Notes: generated by a model not told the origin, from the letters alone. A DNA stretch of 64,000 nt from AP-15 sp963846635 (GCA_963846635.1 CAWJXM010000025.1:62001-126000), one strand, 5' to 3'. Shown: positions 43,675 to 53,500, counted from the first letter of the stretch. Made by a program: numbers and translations.

Positions 43675-44618
43675 ATGTCCGTGATCAAAGCTTACGATCT
43701 CGCCTATGGTCGGCTGCGCTCGCCCGATCTCGACAAACAAGAAGAGTTTCTGACCGATTTCGGTATGGTGCGTGCCGATCGCACCAAGAATGCGCTCTAT
43801 ATGCGCGGCACTGACGCGCCCCATCATATCCATGTCACCGAATTGGGCGAGCCGCGCTATGTCGGCATCGCGGTCCATGCCGCCAACATGGAGGATCTCG
43901 ATCGCGTCTCGCGGGTCGAGGGTGCCTCAAAGATCGAGGACATCGACGAGCCTGGTGGCGGCAAGCGGGTACGCTTGACCGACCCCGATGGGTACCAGGT
44001 CGAAGTCGTCTACGGCATGGAGATGCTTAACCCGATCCCGGTCAAGCGCCCGGCGGTCAATTCCGGCAATGACAAATACCGGCGCAAGGGCGAATTGTTC
44101 CGGGTCAATCCCGGCCCCTCGCACATCAAGCGCTTTGGCCATTTTGTCGTGAGCACCACCAATTTTGAAAAGACGCTCGGCTGGTATCGCGAAACATTGG
44201 GCTTCCGCTGCTCCGACGAATTCTATGCCGGCGACAAGAGCAACGTCGTCGGATCGTTCAACCGGCTCGACCGCGGCGATGATTATGTCGACCACCACGC
44301 ATTCTTCTGCATTCGCGGCGACAAAAAGGGGCTCAATCATCTGTCCTACGAGGCGGCCGACATCGATGACGTGATGATCGGTCACGAGCACCTCGAAAAG
44401 AAAGGCTATCAGCATATGTGGGGCATTGGCCGCCATCTGATCGGCAGCCAATTGTTCGACTATTGGGCCGATCCGTGGGGCCGGGTGCATGAGCATTGGG
44501 CCGACACCGACGTGCTGAATGCCCACACACCGCCCAATGTGCTCGAACGCGGCGCGGGTTCGGCGGGCCGTGGGGCCAGCCGATCCCGGCGATCTTTATG
44601 GGCCATGCCTCGCCCTGA
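43675..44618 (+). CDS. Extradiol dioxygenase-like VOC protein, frame broken near C-terminus
   Basis: This two-domain type I extradiol dioxygenase-like protein starts MSVIKAYDLAYGRLRSPDLD. The catalytic domain holds HIKRFGHFVVST (His), VDHHAFFCIRG with GLNHLSYEA (His) and WADPWGRVHEHWADTD (Glu). It should open a catechol-like ring with Fe(II). Near 44569 a base appears to be missing. In the corrected frame the product ends PWGQPIPAIFMGHASP at 44618, about 314 residues. Read without correction it runs on to 44778 with a low-complexity tail unlike the family. Ribosome site GGGAGG precedes the ATG. Confidence 0.88.
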
Positions 44619-44778
44619 CATTCGCGAGGCCCTCTCAAAGCCTGACGGCAGTACTGCGACTGCGCTGCACCGCCGTCGATATCGCTGCGGCCGGACAAGC
44701 CCCCGGCTAACGCGATACGAGGCCTCGGCATGTTTTGTCCCGCCGGGCAAGGCGGCAGCGGTAATTCAGGATCGGTGA

Positions 44779-45120
44779 ATGCAGGCGGCTCTGTGGATTT
44801 ATCGCGTTGTCGTGGCGCTGTCAGGCATCACCGTGATCCTGGTTATCGTCTATCTGGTTGTCGGCGAACAGAACCGCACGGTTCAAGCCAAAATCAACGA
44901 GCGCCAGCAGTTCATTAACCAGAGCCTCGAATTCGCCCGCATCAACGAGGCGCTGGTCCGCGCGATGGCGACGGTCGCGTTCAACGACAAGGACGACAAG
45001 CTGCGCGCCCTCTTGGCGCAGAACGGGATCACAATCAATCCAGAGACCGGCGCTCCCGCTGCGGCAAGCGGAACCGTCTCTAACCCCGCGGCTCTCGCAC
45101 CAGCGGAGAAGCGGCCATGA
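44779..45120 (+). CDS. Small membrane-anchored hypothetical protein (first of a pair)
   Basis: I do not recognise this 113-residue protein. It has one N-terminal membrane helix (VVVALSGITVILVIVYLVV), then a charged helical segment with INERQQFINQSLEFARINEALVRAM and a Pro/Ala-rich tail. The stop overlaps the next start as ATGA. The two proteins share the layout of an N-terminal helix plus a coiled-coil domain, which suggests they form a complex at the membrane. Confidence 0.7.
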   Translation: MQAALWIYRVVVALSGITVILVIVYLVVGEQNRTVQAKINERQQFINQSLEFARINEALVRAMATVAFNDKDDKLRALLAQNGITINPETGAPAAASGTVSNPAALAPAEKRP

Positions 45121-45422
45121 CGTTTGCGCCGCAGGGCGGTCGCCAGCCCGACCCTTTGCCGCTGCCGCTAATTTTGGTGGTCGTGGCACTGTTTCTGCTG
45201 ATGGCCGTCGAGACCGGCCAGGCGCTGCACGATCATGCGACACTCGGACAGCTGATCCAGGCGCAGCAGCCCACCATTGAACAGGCTGTAAAGGTGCGCC
45301 AGCAATTGCAAAGCCTGGCTGGCAAAACCGCCGAACTGGCGGCGGCCGGCGATCCCGGCGCCAAATCGGTCGTCGAGCAGATGAAGGCCCAGGGCGTCAC
45401 TTTGGGGGTGCCGAAGAAATAG
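45117..45422 (+). CDS. Small membrane-anchored coiled-coil protein (second of a pair)
   Basis: This is an unrecognised 101-residue protein. One membrane helix (LPLILVVVALFLLMAV) is followed by a helical domain, QLIQAQQPTIEQAVKVRQQL, then AGKTAELAAAGDPGAKSVVE. It overlaps the previous gene by 4 bp and is translated with it. The 150 bp that follow hold no gene. Confidence 0.7.
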   Translation: MTFAPQGGRQPDPLPLPLILVVVALFLLMAVETGQALHDHATLGQLIQAQQPTIEQAVKVRQQLQSLAGKTAELAAAGDPGAKSVVEQMKAQGVTLGVPKK

Positions 45423-45579
45423 CCAGAAGCCGACGCATTGCTGCAGGAACGCGCCGGGCGGCTCACCGTTTTGCGTGAGTAGCTCGGTCGCGACGCGAGC
45501 CTACGTATTATGAGCTGATCGAGCAGGCCAGATCCGCAAGGGATAACTCAATGGCCACGATCGCGAGGGAATATCGGCA

Positions 45580-46521
45580 ATGGCAGACGAAATCTACGTG
45601 GCGCCTCGTTCGCCCGTATCACCATCCGGTGATGTCATCGTTCATTCGGGTTCGTTACGGCGCATCTCTTGGGGTGGCGTGTTTGCCGGTCTGTTTCTTG
45701 TCCTTTCTATGCAGCTGCTGCTGATCATGTTGGGGTTCGGTGTTGGGCTCAGCGTGTTTCAGCCGGGTCGGGGGCTTCCCAGTCCGGGGACGATCGGCAT
45801 CGACGCCGCGGCGTGGTGGGTTGGTAGCTACATTGTTGCGCTTCTCATCGGGAGCTATGCCGCGGCTCGATTGGCCGGCGTTGTGCTGCGCTTCGATGGC
45901 ATGCTGCACGGCTTGGTGACCTGGGCATTCGCTCTGCTGGTAACGCTTTATCTGCTGACCTCGTCACTTGGCGGGGTCATCGGCGGCGCATTCGGTGTCG
46001 TTGGTAACGTGGTCTCGGCCGCTGAACAGAGCCTAAGGGCAGCAATTCCGCAAGTGACAGGCGCTCCCGGCATTTCCAACCATCAAATCCAGCAACGCGC
46101 CCGGGAGCTTTTGCAGCCGGTCGACCCATCGCGGATGAGCAACGAGCAGGCCGAAGCTCGGATCACAAAGGATGTCGGCACCTATTTGGCGGGCGGAAGT
46201 GGGGCGCAGCAGGCTCGAAACGACATCATCGACATTATGGCAGCACGGCTTGGCATCAGCCGGGATGACGCGGCCAAACGTTTTGATCAGTGGGCCGCCC
46301 AGTTTGAGCAAGCCAAGTCAAAACTGGCTCAGGGGGCGCAACATGTTGCGGGTCAAGCAGCGGATGCATTGTCGCAAGCCGCTTTGTGGGGATTTGGCGC
46401 GCTGTTACTGGGAGCGATATTCAGCGCTGTTGGCGGGGCATTGGGGACTCGTCCGCGGGGTGGGGGTAGGGCAGATCGCCCTCAGTTGACCTCCCGATCA
46501 TCTGGCGATGAGCCATATTAA
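45580..46521 (+). CDS. Integral membrane hypothetical protein (PhnA-like annotation group)
   Basis: This 313-residue protein has about five membrane segments. They include GGVFAGLFLVLSMQLLLIMLG, WWVGSYIVALLIGSYAAARLAG and LVTWAFALLVTLYLLTSSLGG near the N-terminus, and a final WGFGALLLGAIFSAVGGALG. Between them lies a soluble helical domain (residues 150-265) rich in Gln. The RRISWGGVFAG opening resembles a family found in sphingomonads and rhizobia, usually named hypothetical or PhnA-like. Function is unknown. Confidence 0.75.
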   Translation: MADEIYVAPRSPVSPSGDVIVHSGSLRRISWGGVFAGLFLVLSMQLLLIMLGFGVGLSVFQPGRGLPSPGTIGIDAAAWWVGSYIVALLIGSYAAARLAGVVLRFDGMLHGLVTWAFALLVTLYLLTSSLGGVIGGAFGVVGNVVSAAEQSLRAAIPQVTGAPGISNHQIQQRARELLQPVDPSRMSNEQAEARITKDVGTYLAGGSGAQQARNDIIDIMAARLGISRDDAAKRFDQWAAQFEQAKSKLAQGAQHVAGQAADALSQAALWGFGALLLGAIFSAVGGALGTRPRGGGRADRPQLTSRSSGDEPY

Positions 46522-46566
46522 TCTTGCTGAGGCTCACGACTGGCGGATTTTGGATGGGGGTGCGCG

Positions 46567-47577
46567 CTAGTACATATCCGGGGTGATCACATTCTGCGGG
46601 CGGTTGGTCAGCAGCGCCGCGCGCATCGTTTCGGCCGATTTGCGGCGGGTGTCCTGCTCCGATTCGGGGGTGAACCAAGCGGCGTGCGGGGTGATGATAA
46701 GCCGTCCTTCGAGCCCGGGCTCGTGCTCACGATAAGCGCGCAGGATGTCGGGGATCGGGTCGACCGGCGGCTCGACCGGAAGGACGTCGAGCCCGGCGCC
46801 GGCGATATGGCCGCTGCGCAGCAAGGCGAGCAACGCATCCACATCGATGACTGGCCCGCGCGCGGTGTTGATGACGACGGCTCCCTTGGACAGCAGCGCG
46901 AGCTGGTCGCGGCCGATGAGACCGCGGGTTTCACGGGTCAGCGGCGTGTGGATCGACAGCGTATCGGTCTGACGCAGTAAATCTTCAAGCGTGGCGGCTC
47001 GGCCGATGCCGAGCGCCAACTCGGCGCCGTTCGGCAGATAGGGATCGTAAAAGCTGACCCGAAAACCAAAGGCGCGGGCGCGCAATGCCACCGCGGTGCC
47101 GATACGGCCGAGCCCGACGATGCCGAAATTCTGCACGCCCAGCCGGCGGATCAGGTCGTTTTTAACGGCACCCCAGGCGGCTGGCGAGTTCGACCGCATC
47201 CGCTCGTGGTAAAAGACGACACCACGGCGCAGCGACAAGGCCAGCGCCATGGCGTGATCGGCGACCTCGGTTGTGCCGTAATCGGGCACATTGCAGACGA
47301 GGATGTTGCGGGCCGCTGCTGCGGCGCGGTCGATCTTGTCATAGCCGACACCCATGCGCACGATCGCGCGCAGCCGCGGAAAGCGGGCGATGTCCTCGGC
47401 TGAAACCGCGTGCCGCATGATCATCAGCCCGTCGACCTCGGCGCAATCGGCGGGATCGAGCTCGGCGAGCGCCCGCTTGGTGCGGCGGATGATCTGGACC
47501 TCGGGGCCGAAGATCTCGCGTTCGAGACCGTCATCGGGAATTTGCCGGTCCTCGGGGTACATCACGGTCACGGGCAT
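46567..47577 (-). CDS. D-isomer-specific 2-hydroxyacid dehydrogenase
   Basis: This 336-residue NAD-dependent dehydrogenase reduces 2-keto acids or oxidises D-2-hydroxyacids. The Rossmann motif is GIVGLGRIGTAVALRARAFG. The catalytic Arg lies in INTARGPVIDVDALL, Glu in DVLPVEPPVDP and His in IITPHAAWFTPES. It resembles C-terminal binding protein-like members (phosphoglycerate/hydroxypyruvate group). A palindromic repeat lies upstream, and the Gfo/Idh gene follows in the same direction on the minus strand. Confidence 0.93.
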   Translation of the reverse strand: MPVTVMYPEDRQIPDDGLEREIFGPEVQIIRRTKRALAELDPADCAEVDGLMIMRHAVSAEDIARFPRLRAIVRMGVGYDKIDRAAAAARNILVCNVPDYGTTEVADHAMALALSLRRGVVFYHERMRSNSPAAWGAVKNDLIRRLGVQNFGIVGLGRIGTAVALRARAFGFRVSFYDPYLPNGAELALGIGRAATLEDLLRQTDTLSIHTPLTRETRGLIGRDQLALLSKGAVVINTARGPVIDVDALLALLRSGHIAGAGLDVLPVEPPVDPIPDILRAYREHEPGLEGRLIITPHAAWFTPESEQDTRRKSAETMRAALLTNRPQNVITPDMY

Positions 47578-47637
47578 CTTTTGTATCCTCAGCCTCGGTG
47601 TTGGACTGGAACGGCTCGGCTATGTGAAGGCACTACT

Positions 47638-47708
47638 CGTTACCCCCGCGAAAGTGGCGACGACTGATAAGGCCGGAGTCCTGGATTCCCGCTTTCGCGG
47701 GAATGACG
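47638..47708. repeat. Palindromic intergenic repeat, second copy of the CCCGCGAAAG family
   Basis: The left arm is CCCCCGCGAAAG and the right arm CTTTCGCGGGAATGACG, separated by about 40 bp. The right arm includes the same CTGGATTCCCGCTTTCGCGG core as the element at 26937. The left arm has diverged. It lies between the hydroxyacid dehydrogenase and Gfo/Idh genes. Confidence 0.75.
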
Positions 47709-47741
47709 GGCAAACCATGGACAATCCAAATCCGTTTCTGG

Positions 47742-48755
47742 TTAGTGCTTGGCGACTTTGACCGGCTGCCCGCTTGCCGCCGAGCGCACGATCGCCTCGA
47801 AGGCGGCAACCCCGTGGACGATCTCGTCGGCGGTGATCGGATAGGGGCGCATGCCGTTGATTGCCGCGGCAAACCCTTCCAGTTCGGCCTTGAGCGGGTT
47901 GAAGCCTTTGAATTCGATGATCTCGGGTGCTGTGGGGCGCTGCCGACCCTCGGGCATCGCCTCCGATACGGGGAAGAAGCGGAAATCGGGGTCCTGCCCC
48001 GAAAGCTCGGCGCGCCCCTTGGTGCCATACACGGCAAACCGATAGGTCGGCGCGGTGACAAGCGAGCAATACAGGCTCGCCGACATGCCGTTGGCGAGCC
48101 GTATCAATACGCTTGTCGTGTCTTCGAGGCGCGTCATCGACCGGTGCAGGTTGAGGCAATACACCTCGTCGATATGGCCAAAGAGATAGATCAGCGCGTC
48201 GAGATTGTGGACGCCGGTCGCCGTCATCGCACCGGCGGGCGCCTCCTGCGGGTCGGCGCGCCAATAATATCCCTCGGGCATGAAATGGCCGGCCGGCGAG
48301 GCCTGAGCCGTCTCGGCATGGGTCGGCAGACCGAGCCGGCCATCCGCGATGCGGGTCTTCAGTTCGATCATCGCCGGGTGAAAGCGCCGCGGGTAGGCGA
48401 CACCCAACACGACATCGGCGCGCTCGACCGCTGCGAGCGCCTGCTCGGCGCTCTCGACATCGAGGGTAAACGGCTTTTCCATAAAGACGTGCTTGCCGGC
48501 GGCGGCAGCATGTTCGACCTGGCCGCCGTGCTGGCGATGCGGCGTCGCAAATACGACCGCGTCGATCTGTGGGTCGGCCAGGATTTCGTCGAGATCGTCG
48601 CGATAGGCGATGCCATGCTCGGCACAAAACGGCTCGGCTGTGGCGCGTGTTCGGCTATAGCCGACCGTAAAGGCAAATTCCGTGCTTTTGCCGTGGACCG
48701 CACCGACCAGGGTGCGGCCCCAGCGGCCAAGACCGACGATTGCGGCGTGGATCAC
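47742..48755 (-). CDS. Gfo/Idh/MocA-family oxidoreductase
   Basis: This 337-residue NAD(P)-dependent dehydrogenase has an N-terminal Rossmann motif, AAIVGLGRWGRTLVGAV, the typical GKHVFMEKPFTLDVESAEQAL block with the E-K-P motif, and GVAYPRRFHPA. TGVHNLDALIYLFG carries the catalytic His and Asp region. The start is a GTG at 48755 and overlaps the stop of the AroQ-like gene as GTGA, so the two are coupled. Substrates are usually sugars or inositols, and none can be assigned here. Confidence 0.93.
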   Translation of the reverse strand: MIHAAIVGLGRWGRTLVGAVHGKSTEFAFTVGYSRTRATAEPFCAEHGIAYRDDLDEILADPQIDAVVFATPHRQHGGQVEHAAAAGKHVFMEKPFTLDVESAEQALAAVERADVVLGVAYPRRFHPAMIELKTRIADGRLGLPTHAETAQASPAGHFMPEGYYWRADPQEAPAGAMTATGVHNLDALIYLFGHIDEVYCLNLHRSMTRLEDTTSVLIRLANGMSASLYCSLVTAPTYRFAVYGTKGRAELSGQDPDFRFFPVSEAMPEGRQRPTAPEIIEFKGFNPLKAELEGFAAAINGMRPYPITADEIVHGVAAFEAIVRSAASGQPVKVAKH

Positions 48756-49189
48756 GTCTTGGCTGCCAGCATGTCGCGCACGCCGCGCAGCGCCAGGTAA
48801 TAGCCGGGGAGACCAAAACCGGCGACGACGCCTTGACTGACGCGCGCCGTTTCGGAGGCTGGGCCGCGTCGAATCGGGTTCGAAATGTGAACCTCGATTG
48901 TCGGAAACTTAACTTGCGAAATCGCTGCCACCAGCGCCGGATAGCCGGTGCCGAACGCGGCCGGATTGAACAATGCCGCATCAAAGCCCTTGTCATTGGC
49001 TTCATAGAATTTGTTGACGACCTCGCCCTCGATGTTCGAGTGGAAGATCTCGACCTCCAGGCCCAATTCGGCGGCATAGCCGCGGATGCGCTCGTCATAC
49101 TGGGGCAGGGTCATCGGACCAAAGATCTCGGTCTGGACCTTGCCGCGCATGTTCATACCCGCACCGTGAACAATCAGGATTCTTGGCAT
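48752..49189 (-). CDS. AroQ-like (type II 3-dehydroquinase fold) protein with altered active site
   Basis: This 145-residue flavodoxin-like protein has the length and fold pattern of type II dehydroquinase: ILIVHGAGMNMRG, FHSNIEGEVVNKFYEA, FNPAAFGTGYPAL, IEVHISNPIRRG and VVAGFGLPGYYLAL. The Asn of NPAAF and the Glu and His of EVHISN are kept. The catalytic Tyr is Phe (EIFG), the first-loop Arg is lost and the His after NPxA is replaced. It probably is not the shikimate enzyme and may act on another cyclic acid. It is the first gene of a coupled pair with the Gfo/Idh gene. Confidence 0.82.
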   Translation of the reverse strand: MPRILIVHGAGMNMRGKVQTEIFGPMTLPQYDERIRGYAAELGLEVEIFHSNIEGEVVNKFYEANDKGFDAALFNPAAFGTGYPALVAAISQVKFPTIEVHISNPIRRGPASETARVSQGVVAGFGLPGYYLALRGVRDMLAAKT

Positions 49190-49277
49190 CGCGCTGCCCT
49201 CGCATGACGGCTAGAAAGGTAATTCGCTGGCGATGCTAGCTGACCGCCTGATTTGCTGACAAGGTTAATGCGATTGC

Positions 49278-50221
49278 TTGACAGCGAGCGGATCGACCTT
49301 CATCAGATCGCGCGTGAGGTGGAGCAATCTGGTCCTTATTGTCGCAATGATAGCGGCGACAATCGTCGCCAGCTCAACCGCAGCAAAGCAGCCCGGGACA
49401 AAAGCCGCGCCGTCGAAAAGCGTCGCAGCACAAATTGCAGTGCTGGTCCGCAGCAACGCGAGCAACAGCGAGATCATTCGCTTCGCGGATCGCCAGCATT
49501 CGGTCAGGGTGGTGCGCGGCAAGCCACGGCCTTTGGCGACCCGGGTCATGCACGACTCCGACCAGACCGCCGCCTTCGCTCGACAGGAGAAGGACGGGCG
49601 TACCGGCGGGCCGGTCGTCACAGCGGTTTCGGTCGTGTTTCCGGCACCCGTGCCGGAGTCAGCCAGAGGTGTCGTGCAGGTCGTGTCTTTTGCCAACACC
49701 CGTGAGCAGCCGGTGACGGTGCTCCGTGGCGCGCCGGTTGTGCGGGGCGACGTCGATGTGCCGGTGATCGCGGCCGGGCCCGATTTAGACCTGTTCGGTG
49801 CCGCGCGCGGCGCCGAGTCTGGATCGCGTTGCGTTTGCCATCGACGGCGCCGAGTTCGAGTCACGGGACAGACCCTGGGATGTGGCGTCCGGACCTCAGC
49901 GGGCCGCAGGGACCGATGCAGGTATCGGCCGCGGCGGCGATCGATTCGGGCGGCGGCGATCGCTTTGATCTGATCCAAAACCGGCAACTCGGCCGCTCGT
50001 ATCTCGCAACACTGTTTCGCCGCTACGGCGATTGGCCCGATGCTGTCGCGGCCTATAATTGGGGGCCGGCGAACATAGATACCTGGATCGCCCAAGGACG
50101 GCCCGCTGCGGGGCTGCCGCTCGCCGTCGAGCGTTATTGCGAGCGGGTTCTGCGCGACGGCGGAATTCTCCCGGGGCTGGGTTCGCAGAGAGGTACAGGC
50201 TGGCAGCTCCAGACCCCATAA
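49278..50221 (+). CDS. Secreted lytic transglycosylase-like protein, frame broken twice
   Basis: A signal anchor (NLVLIVAMIAATIVASSTAA) leads into a variable region. An SLT-like catalytic domain ends the protein. Three frames are used: the first to LFGAA, the second APSLDRVAFAIDGAE from about 49811, the third SSHGTDPGMWRPDLSGPQGP from about 49854. Both shifts fit one extra base. The catalytic Glu would be in DGAESSHGTDP, followed by GPMQVS and the C-terminal AYNWGPANIDTWI. Restored length is about 313 residues. The enzyme would cleave peptidoglycan glycan chains. The TTG start is uncertain, and a GTG at 49314 is an alternative. Confidence 0.8.
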
Positions 50222-50526
50222 CGCGAAGATAGCCGGTCCGCGTTAGACGTTCAGCGGCCGTTCGGTCGCGAAGTCCCGCGTCCTACCGTCTTGCGGGAGG
50301 CGGTGGCGACCGTGGCTTCGGTCCTGGTCGCAGGCAGGGCGCGGGTTTGCGGCATCAGATGTTTGGCCTGCCAAAAACGCGGCATCCGCCCTGCATATTC
50401 TTTCGGCACGACCAGCCTATAAAATGGTTATGTGCTAGATTGGTGATCGATGGCCGTTAGCAGATCGCATCGGCCGTTCCGATCCAACCACCGTTGTTGT
50501 TGTGGGTTCCGCGGTATGAAGCCGAA
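50222..50526. other. Intergenic region of about 300 bp, no gene seen
   Basis: This stretch lies between the transglycosylase and the ABC exporter. No repeat, hairpin or RNA gene was recognised. A run including TTGGTGATCGATGG precedes the exporter, but no promoter stands out. Confidence 0.45.
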
Positions 50527-52394
50527 ATGATACGCGTTTTTCGTTTAGTTGAGTCGCTGCTCGAACCGACCACCCTGCCGCCCGGCCCGCCGCCGAGCGG
50601 GCTCGGTGCGTTCTATTGGCATCATGCCCGCCAGGCACGCGGCCTCGTCGTGGCGCTGTTCTCCGCCGGGCTCGTCGTGGCACTGCTCGATACGACGATC
50701 CCAGTGTTTGTCGGTCGGATCGTGACGATGGTGTCGAGCCGGACTCCCCAGGCAGTCTTGCACGATTCGTGGCGGCAGTTGCTCGGGATGGCGCTCGTCC
50801 TGCTGGTCGCACGGCCGCTCGCGATGCTGGCGCAGAATCTGATCACCAATCAGGCGATCATTCCGAGCTTCTCCAACCTGATCCGCTGGCAAAGTCATTG
50901 GCATGTGGTGCGGCAGAGCTGGACGTTTTTCCAGAACGACTATGCCGGCCGGATTGCCAACCGGGTCATGCAAACTGGCCCGGCGCTTGCGGGAAAGCGT
51001 CGTCTCGGCGACCAACGCGGTCTGGTACATCCTGGTCTATGGTGGCGGCGCGATCGTTTTGTTGGCGTCGAGCGACACGCGCTTGGCGGTTCCCGTGCTG
51101 CTGTGGTTCTGCGGCTATGCCGGCGTTGCTGCGCTGGTTCGTGCCGCGCCTGCGCAACCGCTCGCAGCGCATGTCGGCCGCACGCTCGCTGCTGTCCGGC
51201 CGCGTCGTGGACAGCTACACGAACATTCAGACGGTCAAGCTGTTTGCCCGGCCGCGCGACGAAGACGCCTTTGTCTCCGAGGCGATGGAGGAGATGACCG
51301 AGTTGCACCGCTACCAGCTGCGGCTGACCACCACGCTTGGGTTCAGCCTGGCGCTACTCAATGCGGCAATGGTGGTCGGCACCGGCGGCGTCGCGATCTG
51401 GCAGTGGAGCATCGGACGCATCGCCGTCGGCACCGTCGCGATGGCGCTGCCTTTGACTTGGCATATCGTCAGCATTGCCGGCTGGGTGGCGCAGAACGTG
51501 GCGACGATCTTCGAGAATATCGGCGTTGTGCAGGAAGGGATGCGCTCGATCGCGGTGCCGCATCAAATGACCGATCGGCCGGGAGCGATGCCGCTGCAGG
51601 TCGAGCGCGGCGAGGTATGGTTTGAGAATGTGCGCTTTGGCTATGGCACACAGCGCGGCGTGCTGCACAGCATCGATTTGACGATCGCGCCGGGCGAGCG
51701 GGTCGGTCTGGTCGGACCCTCGGGCGCCGGCAAATCGACTTTGGTCAACCTGCTGCTGCGCTTTTACGACATCGAGAGCGGCCGCATCCTGATCGACGGG
51801 CAGAACATCGCCGAGGTGACGCAAGAGAGTTTGCGCGGCCATATCTCGATGGTGACGCAGGACACCTCGCTGCTGCATCGCTCGATCCGCGACAATATCC
51901 GTTATGGCCGACCGCAGGCGAGCGAATGGGAAGTGCGGCGAGCGGCGGCGCAGGCGCAGGCGATCGAGTTTATCGAAGGGCTCGAAGACTGGAACGGACG
52001 GCGCGGCTTTGATGCGCATGTCGGCGAGCGCGGCGTCAAATTGTCGGGCGGACAGCGCCAGCGCATCGCGCTCGCCCGGGTGATCCTAAAGGACGCGCCG
52101 ATTCTGGTTCTCGACGAGGCGACCTCGTCACTCGATTCCGAAATCGAAGCGGCCATTCAGGAGCAGCTCGAAAGCCTGATGCGCGGTCGCACGGTCATCG
52201 CGATCGCGCATCGGCTATCGACGATCGCGCGGCTCGATCGTCTGGTCGTGCTCGAAGCGGGGCGGATCGTCGAAGAGGGCACGCATGCGGCACTGCTCGA
52301 GGCCAACGGTACCTATGCGCGGCTGTGGCGGCGCCAATCGGGCGGGTTTATCGATGCGGGTGGCGTTGCCGGCCTCGATGCCGCCGCCGAATGA
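50527..52394 (+). CDS. ABC exporter (fused permease-ATPase), frame broken twice
   Basis: This is a type I ABC exporter with an N-terminal six-helix domain and a C-terminal ATPase. The first frame runs from MIRVFRLVESLLEP to NRVMQTGPAL. After an extra T at 50987-50988 it continues RESVVSATNAVWYILVYGGG, and after another extra base in 51118-51140 WFVPRLRNRSQRMSAARSLL. The ATPase has Walker A GPSGAGKST, Q-loop MVTQDTSLLHRSI, signature LSGGQRQRIALAR, Walker B ILVLDEATSSLD and the H-loop IAHRLSTIA. Restored length is 621 residues. The exported substrate is unknown. DsbB starts 10 bp after the stop. The ATG at 50527 is preferred, with an upstream TTG possible. Confidence 0.9.
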
Positions 52395-52404
52395 GGGGCG
52401 ATCG

Positions 52405-52953
52405 ATGTCACGATCGGCACCGGGACGTAGTTTGCAGCCGATAACCGACGCCGGGCGCGCATTTCCGCTCTTTATCCTGGTGACGAGCGCCATCGTCATG
52501 GGGACGGTGCTGCTGTCGCAATATTGGGGCGGCCTTGCCCCGTGCGAGCTCTGCCTGACCGAGCGGTGGCCATGGGACGCGGCAATCGTGATCGCGTTTG
52601 TCGCGGCGATGGTCGGCAATAGGCCGGCATTGCCGTGGGTAGCGCTGCTGCTGGCGGCAGTGTTCGCAGCCGGCAGCGCGCTCGCCTTCTACCATGTCGG
52701 GGTCGAGCGGCATTGGTTTGCCGGTCCGAGCGCTTGTACTGCGGGCGGAACGCCGGCGACCCTCGAGGCGCTCAAGGCTCAGCTGATGCGGGCGCAACCG
52801 GTGCAATGCGACCAGCCGGCATGGACGTTGTTCGGGGTCTCGCTCGCCGGCTTGAATTTGCTTGCCTCGCTCGTCATGGCGGCGATCTGCATTGCTGTGT
52901 TCTCAAGCCGATACAAGGCGCGGCGCCGATTAAGCCTGCGGGGTTCGATGTGA
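52405..52953 (+). CDS. dsbB: Disulfide bond formation protein B
   Basis: This 182-residue membrane protein re-oxidises DsbA and passes electrons to quinone. The first redox pair is in APCELCLTERWPW and the second is Cys in GPSACTAGG and Cys in QPVQCDQPAW. Four helices are visible, among them FPLFILVTSAIVMGTVLL and WVALLLAAVFAAGSALAFY. The stop overlaps the Coq7 start (ATGTGA), so the two are coupled. A GAGGGG site lies before the ATG. Confidence 0.93.
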   Translation: MSRSAPGRSLQPITDAGRAFPLFILVTSAIVMGTVLLSQYWGGLAPCELCLTERWPWDAAIVIAFVAAMVGNRPALPWVALLLAAVFAAGSALAFYHVGVERHWFAGPSACTAGGTPATLEALKAQLMRAQPVQCDQPAWTLFGVSLAGLNLLASLVMAAICIAVFSSRYKARRRLSLRGSM

Positions 52954-53500
52954 CGCCGGCAGCCCGTCACCGCTTGCCCGGCGACCCGCCGCCCTCGGCG
53001 GAGGTCGAGCGCATGCTGCGCGTCGATCACGCCGGTGAGTTCGGCGCCACCAGGATCTACCGCGGGCAGCTCGATATTTTGGGGCGTGGCCGCGGTGCTG
53101 GCGAGATCCGCCGCATGGCCGAGGCAGAGCAGCGCCATCTTGCGACCTTCGAGGCTTTGCTGCGAAAGCATCGGGTGCGGCCGACCCTATTGCAGCCGCT
53201 GTGGTCGCTCGCCGGCTATATGCTGGGGGCGACGACGGCACTTCTCGGTGCGAGGCGGCAATGGCCTGCACCGTCGCGGTCGAGGACGTTATCGACGAGC
53301 ATTACCGCGGACAGGCCGAACGCCTTCTCGATCATGATCCCGCCTTGGCGGAAACGATGCTCGACTTCCGTGCCGACGAACTCGCGCATCGCGACCTTGC
53401 GATCGTCCAAGGTGCCGAGCAAACGCCGGGTTACGATTTGCTGACTGCCGCGATTAAAGCGGGTTCGCGAGCGGCAATCTGGCTCTCTACCCGGATCTGA
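52950..53500 (+). CDS. coq7: Demethoxyubiquinone hydroxylase, frame broken once
   Basis: Coq7 is a di-iron monooxygenase that hydroxylates 5-demethoxyubiquinone in ubiquinone synthesis. A GTG at 52950 begins VTPAARHRLPGDPPPSAEVE. Di-iron motifs are RVDHAGEFGATRIYRGQ and EAEQRHLATF in the first frame. Near 53250 one base appears missing, after which MACTVAVEDVIDEHYRGQ and FRADELAHRDLAI (the C-terminal E-H pair) follow. Restored length is 183 residues, typical of the short bacterial form. It overlaps dsbB by 4 bp, a known alphaproteobacterial pairing. Confidence 0.9.

Noticed and set aside
44619..44778. C-terminal extension of the VOC protein
   Set aside because: The extension arises from a missing base near 44569; the other frame gives a normal family ending and stop at 44618.
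47703..48800. 365-codon plus-strand open frame
   Set aside because: It is the antisense shadow of the Gfo/Idh gene.
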